DNA of 7,095 nucleotides from the NCBI GenBank assembly GCA_023265355.1, contig JAHFTZ010000116.1, positions 1 through 7,095 on the forward strand, in the 5' to 3' direction. Shown here in pieces: positions 4,010 through 7,095 of the stretch; position 1 is the stretch's first letter, and each line of letters opens with the position of its first letter. The notes beneath the pieces are model-generated. The model was given only the letters and a program-made list of their open reading frames with translations, ran no database searches and had not been told where the DNA came from. This stretch comes from Terriglobus sp. (GTDB taxonomy: Bacteria > Acidobacteriota > Terriglobia > Terriglobales > Acidobacteriaceae). The position numbers and the translations under genes were made by a program.

Positions 4010-6421
4010 GTGTCTGTATTTTCAAAGAAGAACCGTTGGGCCTTAACGCACTTCGTTCAATTCATATTTGTTCTCATGGTTGCCCTGCTATGCGTGGCCA
4101 GTCCAGTCCTCGCCCAACGCGCCGCCCTCTCCGGTCAGATCGTCGATCCCTCCGGAGCCGTTGTCGTCAACGCAACGGTGACTCTCAGTAGCTCCCAGAC
4201 TCGGGATCAGATGAAAACCTCCTCCGGAACAACTGGCCTCTACAGCTTTGCTGCTGTTCCGCCAGCAAGCTACAGCATGACCATCACCGCCACAGGATTT
4301 GCACCCGGGCAGATCCCTCTTACCATCACGACCCAACCGCGTGTACTCGACATCCAACTGCAACTGGAGTCCGCGTCCCAATCAGTGACGGTGCAGGGCG
4401 AGGGCCTGGCCCTTCAGCAGACTCCTGCAGTCGGGAAGACAAACACCAGGCTTGAGGAGATGCCCCTCAGCATTCAGGTCATCGGTCGCGAACTGGCCAA
4501 CGCACAGGGCGATCTTTCCCTCAAGGACACCATCCGCAACTCCAGCGGCGTCGTGCAGGGCGGGTCAGACGGCTTCGGCTTTGGCGACCGCTTCCAGATC
4601 CGCGGCCTGGAGGCTCGTATCTATAACGACGGTTTCTCCGATGGGGACGAACGGAACGGCATTCCGCACTCGCTCAATGGCGTCGAGCACGTTGAAGTGC
4701 TCGAAGGCCCCGGCTCCTCTCTCTTCGGCAGCGGGCCTCCGGGAGGCACCATCAACATGGTGCACTTCATGCCCTCGTCCGATCTTCACTTCGGCGGAAC
4801 CTTTCAGAGTGGTTCTTTCGATCTCTACTCAGGAAGCGCGTTCCTTACCGGAGCCACGCCCATTCACGGCCTCAACTACCGCATCGATGGACTGGCGCAG
4901 CATGAGAACGGCTTCCGCTCCCTCGAAAGCGCCGACTACGAGCTTCGCCCCGTCGTCAGCTGGAATGTTGGGCATCACTTCCTCACCTTCGTCGGCGATG
5001 GCCGAAGCTTGCAGGCCACACCCGATCCAGCCGGCCTGATCTACCTCGGTGCTACGCCCATCACCAGCGTCTCGCGCTCTGCAAAGTACTCCACACCCTT
5101 TAGCGTTGGCGACCAGAGCCTGGAGCGCTCCACAATCTCCGATGTCTGGCCCGTCAACCCCTCGCTTACGATCAACAATCGCTTCTCGTACATGTATCGC
5201 AACCTCTCCATTCTGCGGAATGGAGATGGAGGCACCGTCACAGGCACCGTCTTCAGCGGACGTCAGCTTCGCAAGCAGCATGATGTCTTGAATGACTTCG
5301 ACTATGAGGCGGAACCGGTCTGGAGCTTCCACACCGGCAGAATTCGCCATACGCTGCTCACTGGCTTCGAGGTGCAGCGCCAGATGGTCAGCGCGAACCG
5401 CGCGACCGCCGATCTCTCCAACATCGCGGACATCTTTCATCCCGTGGTTCCCGAGACCTCCACTGCGGGGCTCGTATTCCTGCAGGATGCGAAGCACTCT
5501 GGCTTTCATGACAATCTCTCTGCCAACTACTTCGGCCTTTACGCAACCGATCAGATCGACGTTACGCAGCGCCTGAAGCTCCGCGTGGGCGGACGTCAGG
5601 ACTGGTGGGACACCACGCTGACGCCGCGGATCTTCGTACCGGGCCGCATTCTCTCTGGAACAACACTCATCGAACCCCCGGCCAAATACAGCCGCGACGA
5701 TTCTCCCTTCAGCTGGAACGCGGGCGCAACCTACCGTCTCTTCGGCAACGTTTCTCCCTTCTTCGGAGTCGCGCGCAGCAACCTCGTCAACTTCACCTCC
5801 GAGGCCACGCAGAACGGCGTGCAGGCACCGGAGAACGGTCTGCAGTATGAAGCAGGCCTCAAGCTTTCCGCGTTCAACAATCGTATAGTCCTCACTGGAG
5901 CAGCCTTCGACGTCAAGCGCAACAATGTCTTCACACTTGTAGGCGATGTCCCTGTCTTCAACGATCAGAAGACGAACGGCGGCGAGGCCAACCTGCAACT
6001 TCTCGTCACGCGTCGCTGGAAGATCTCGGCCAACGGCACAGGCCAGCACGCCTGGCTGACGGACAATCCTTCCAACACCGCGGCAACCGGCAAACGCCCC
6101 GTTGGTGTACCGCAACATATTTTTAACTTGTGGACGACCTACGACGTGGCGCTTCCCCACATCCACGGACTCAACATCGGGGGTGGCTTAACCAATCGAG
6201 ACCGCATGTTTGGCGACCTTCTCAATACAAAGTTGATCCCCGACTACACCACGCTCGACAGTGTGCTCTCCTACACCGCGCATCAGTGGAACGCTTCGCT
6301 GGGATTCAGGAATCTCACAGACACGCGCTACTTCGTTGCCGCAAATGGAGCGGGCGGATTCGTGGGCGAACCAAGATCGTTCTTCGTCACCGTACGCAAG
6401 TCGTTTGGTTCGGAACGATGA
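4010..6421 (+). CDS. TonB-dependent outer-membrane receptor, siderophore type, with carboxypeptidase-regulatory-like domain
   Basis: This 803-residue outer-membrane transporter would take up a metal chelate, most likely an iron-siderophore, using energy from TonB/ExbBD. Residues 1-35 are a signal peptide (basic SKKNR, hydrophobic core, cleavage near SPVLA). Residues about 40-118 form a carboxypeptidase-regulatory-like domain (LSGQIVDPSGAVVVNATVTL, then GLYSFAAVPPASYSMTI). SQSVTVQG (123-130) is a TonB-box candidate. The plug follows at about 140-253, with MPLSIQVIGREL, DTIRNSSGVV, FQIRGLEARIYNDG, VEVLEGPGSSLFG and PPGGTINMV, the pattern of the siderophore-receptor subfamily. The remainder is the 22-strand-type barrel, ending NLTDTRYF and FFVTVRKSF. 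Four residues (GSER) follow the terminal Phe that usually ends such barrels. GTG 4010 is preferred because GGAAG lies five bases upstream; ATG 3998, adding four residues, abuts GAGG too closely. No TonB, ExbBD or siderophore genes are adjacent, so the ligand is unproven. Confidence 0.9.
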   Translation: MSVFSKKNRWALTHFVQFIFVLMVALLCVASPVLAQRAALSGQIVDPSGAVVVNATVTLSSSQTRDQMKTSSGTTGLYSFAAVPPASYSMTITATGFAPGQIPLTITTQPRVLDIQLQLESASQSVTVQGEGLALQQTPAVGKTNTRLEEMPLSIQVIGRELANAQGDLSLKDTIRNSSGVVQGGSDGFGFGDRFQIRGLEARIYNDGFSDGDERNGIPHSLNGVEHVEVLEGPGSSLFGSGPPGGTINMVHFMPSSDLHFGGTFQSGSFDLYSGSAFLTGATPIHGLNYRIDGLAQHENGFRSLESADYELRPVVSWNVGHHFLTFVGDGRSLQATPDPAGLIYLGATPITSVSRSAKYSTPFSVGDQSLERSTISDVWPVNPSLTINNRFSYMYRNLSILRNGDGGTVTGTVFSGRQLRKQHDVLNDFDYEAEPVWSFHTGRIRHTLLTGFEVQRQMVSANRATADLSNIADIFHPVVPETSTAGLVFLQDAKHSGFHDNLSANYFGLYATDQIDVTQRLKLRVGGRQDWWDTTLTPRIFVPGRILSGTTLIEPPAKYSRDDSPFSWNAGATYRLFGNVSPFFGVARSNLVNFTSEATQNGVQAPENGLQYEAGLKLSAFNNRIVLTGAAFDVKRNNVFTLVGDVPVFNDQKTNGGEANLQLLVTRRWKISANGTGQHAWLTDNPSNTAATGKRPVGVPQHIFNLWTTYDVALPHIHGLNIGGGLTNRDRMFGDLLNTKLIPDYTTLDSVLSYTAHQWNASLGFRNLTDTRYFVAANGAGGFVGEPRSFFVTVRKSFGSER

Positions 6422-6471
6422 AAACTCCTTCTTCGATGACCGCACCTCTCCGCTGTCAACCGGGCGTCTTC

Positions 6472-7095
6472 TTATGCAGGTGACTGCCGGTGAACATACT
6501 TTCGGTACGCCGCAATCCAGTCCGTCGCAATCTCCTGCTGCGCTACGGTCAGATCGACGGTTCGGTCGCAGACCATCTTGTGCAGATGCTTCTCCAGTTC
6601 GTCCTTGGCTTGTGCATTCCAGACGCCCTCATGTTCGGGCTCTGGCCAAAGATTCTTGAGATCGCTCGTCCCACCCAACTGAGGATTGACCAGGTAGTCA
6701 ATCTGATACTTCTGCTTTGCCCGTCCTCGCAGCAGACCATACTCCTCCATCACCGCTTCCTGGGTCGAAGCAGGCACTGCAGGATCCAGATCCTCGTCTG
6801 TGGAGGAGCAGATCTCGCTGAGGGTGACAGGGCGAATGGCTCCTGGCGTCAACCTGCGGTTGGGTATGCTTTGGAACTCGGCATACCGCGCAGCCGATCC
6901 AGCATGAGCGGATCTTCGTTTTCCGTGGAAGGTAAAGCCGATCACCATCAGCAACATCGTGGCGGCGATGCAAGCAGGAACGACTTTCGCAGAGAGAGTC
7001 CCTTGCCACCAAGGAGCAGATCTCTCCTCGGCATGCAGTTGCTGCTGCAGGCGGGCGCGCGCAATCGACGACGGCGAAATCCTCTCCGTCAATTC
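6472..7095 (-). CDS. Single-pass membrane protein with degenerate HNH-like C-terminal domain (5' end outside window)
   Basis: The frame is open through the right edge; the TTG at 7092 is not credible as a start, so the N-terminus is probably missing. Residues here are numbered from that TTG, giving 206 visible. The first 36 are polar (ARARLQQQLHAEERSAPWW), about 37-55 are a transmembrane helix (VVPACIAATMLLMVIGFTF), and then follow a linker and a domain at about 78-200: RRLTPGAIRPVTLSEIC, then YQIDYLVNPQLGGTSDLKNLWPEP (129-152), then a helical end with LHKMVC and AQQEIATDWIAAYRKYV. The middle part resembles the 'IDHLxPLxLGGxxDxxNLWP' core of some HNH nucleases, but Tyr133 stands where the metal-activating His would be. 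C95 and C175 could form a disulfide if the domain is periplasmic. I recall such proteins as common in acidobacteria, without an established function. A missing N-terminal anti-sigma-type domain is possible but not visible. It converges with the receptor gene, 50 bp apart. Confidence 0.75.
   Translation of the reverse strand, partial: ELTERISPSSIARARLQQQLHAEERSAPWWQGTLSAKVVPACIAATMLLMVIGFTFHGKRRSAHAGSAARYAEFQSIPNRRLTPGAIRPVTLSEICSSTDEDLDPAVPASTQEAVMEEYGLLRGRAKQKYQIDYLVNPQLGGTSDLKNLWPEPEHEGVWNAQAKDELEKHLHKMVCDRTVDLTVAQQEIATDWIAAYRKYVHRQSPA

Noticed and set aside
3892..4191. 99-codon plus-strand frame beginning at GTG 3892
   Set aside because: It crosses the receptor's promoter region and overlaps its signal peptide in another frame. 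It has no ribosome-binding site and no recognisable protein pattern.
4829..6166. 445-codon open frame on the minus strand
   Set aside because: It lies wholly antisense to the barrel of the TonB-dependent receptor. Its protein shows no recognisable domain, and GC-rich codon bias commonly produces such antisense frames.
6422..6471. Intrinsic terminator between the two convergent genes
   Set aside because: No stable inverted repeat with a T tract is visible in these 50 bases on either strand.

Overview
The window looks like ordinary chromosome of a member of the Acidobacteriota, most likely class Terriglobia (Granulicella, Terriglobus or Edaphobacter type). This is judged from the moderately high GC with C/G-rich third codon positions, a TonB-dependent receptor carrying an N-terminal carboxypeptidase-regulatory-like domain, several 'hypothetical' protein types familiar from that group, and a GTCATCC-type dispersed intergenic repeat. 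The assignment is inference; no rRNA or other marker gene is present.

Layout, left to right: (1) the 3' end of a plus-strand gene of unknown function (to 391); (2) a 90-bp convergent gap with a dispersed-repeat-like element; (3) a minus-strand gene for a membrane-anchored coiled-coil protein (482-1288); (4) a 93-bp divergent promoter region; (5) a plus-strand compact FAD-dependent amine oxidase, ThiO/glycine-oxidase-like (1382-2287); (6) a plus-strand citrate synthase with its own promoter (2388-3521), followed by a perfect 14-bp-arm stem-loop; (7) a plus-strand 83-aa protein made of about 12 pentapeptide units (3633-3884); (8) a 125-bp control region with a palindrome and short repeats; (9) a plus-strand siderophore-type TonB-dependent outer-membrane receptor (4010-6421); (10) a minus-strand membrane protein with a degenerate HNH-nuclease-like domain, cut by the right edge (6472-7095). 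Genes fill most of the window and no gene-free stretch exceeds about 125 bp.

The genes do not form an evident pathway. Citrate synthase is a TCA-cycle gene, the ThiO-like enzyme may serve thiamine thiazole synthesis or amine catabolism, and the receptor imports a chelate such as an iron-siderophore. Each seems to be transcribed separately. No phage, IS element, CRISPR array, toxin-antitoxin pair, tRNA or rRNA was seen, and I do not find a clear undescribed multi-gene system. The most interesting items are the pentapeptide-type small protein, the repeated TACAAT-N6-ATG arrangement suggesting leaderless transcripts, the operator-like repeats before the receptor, and the HNH-like domain with Tyr in place of the usual His.
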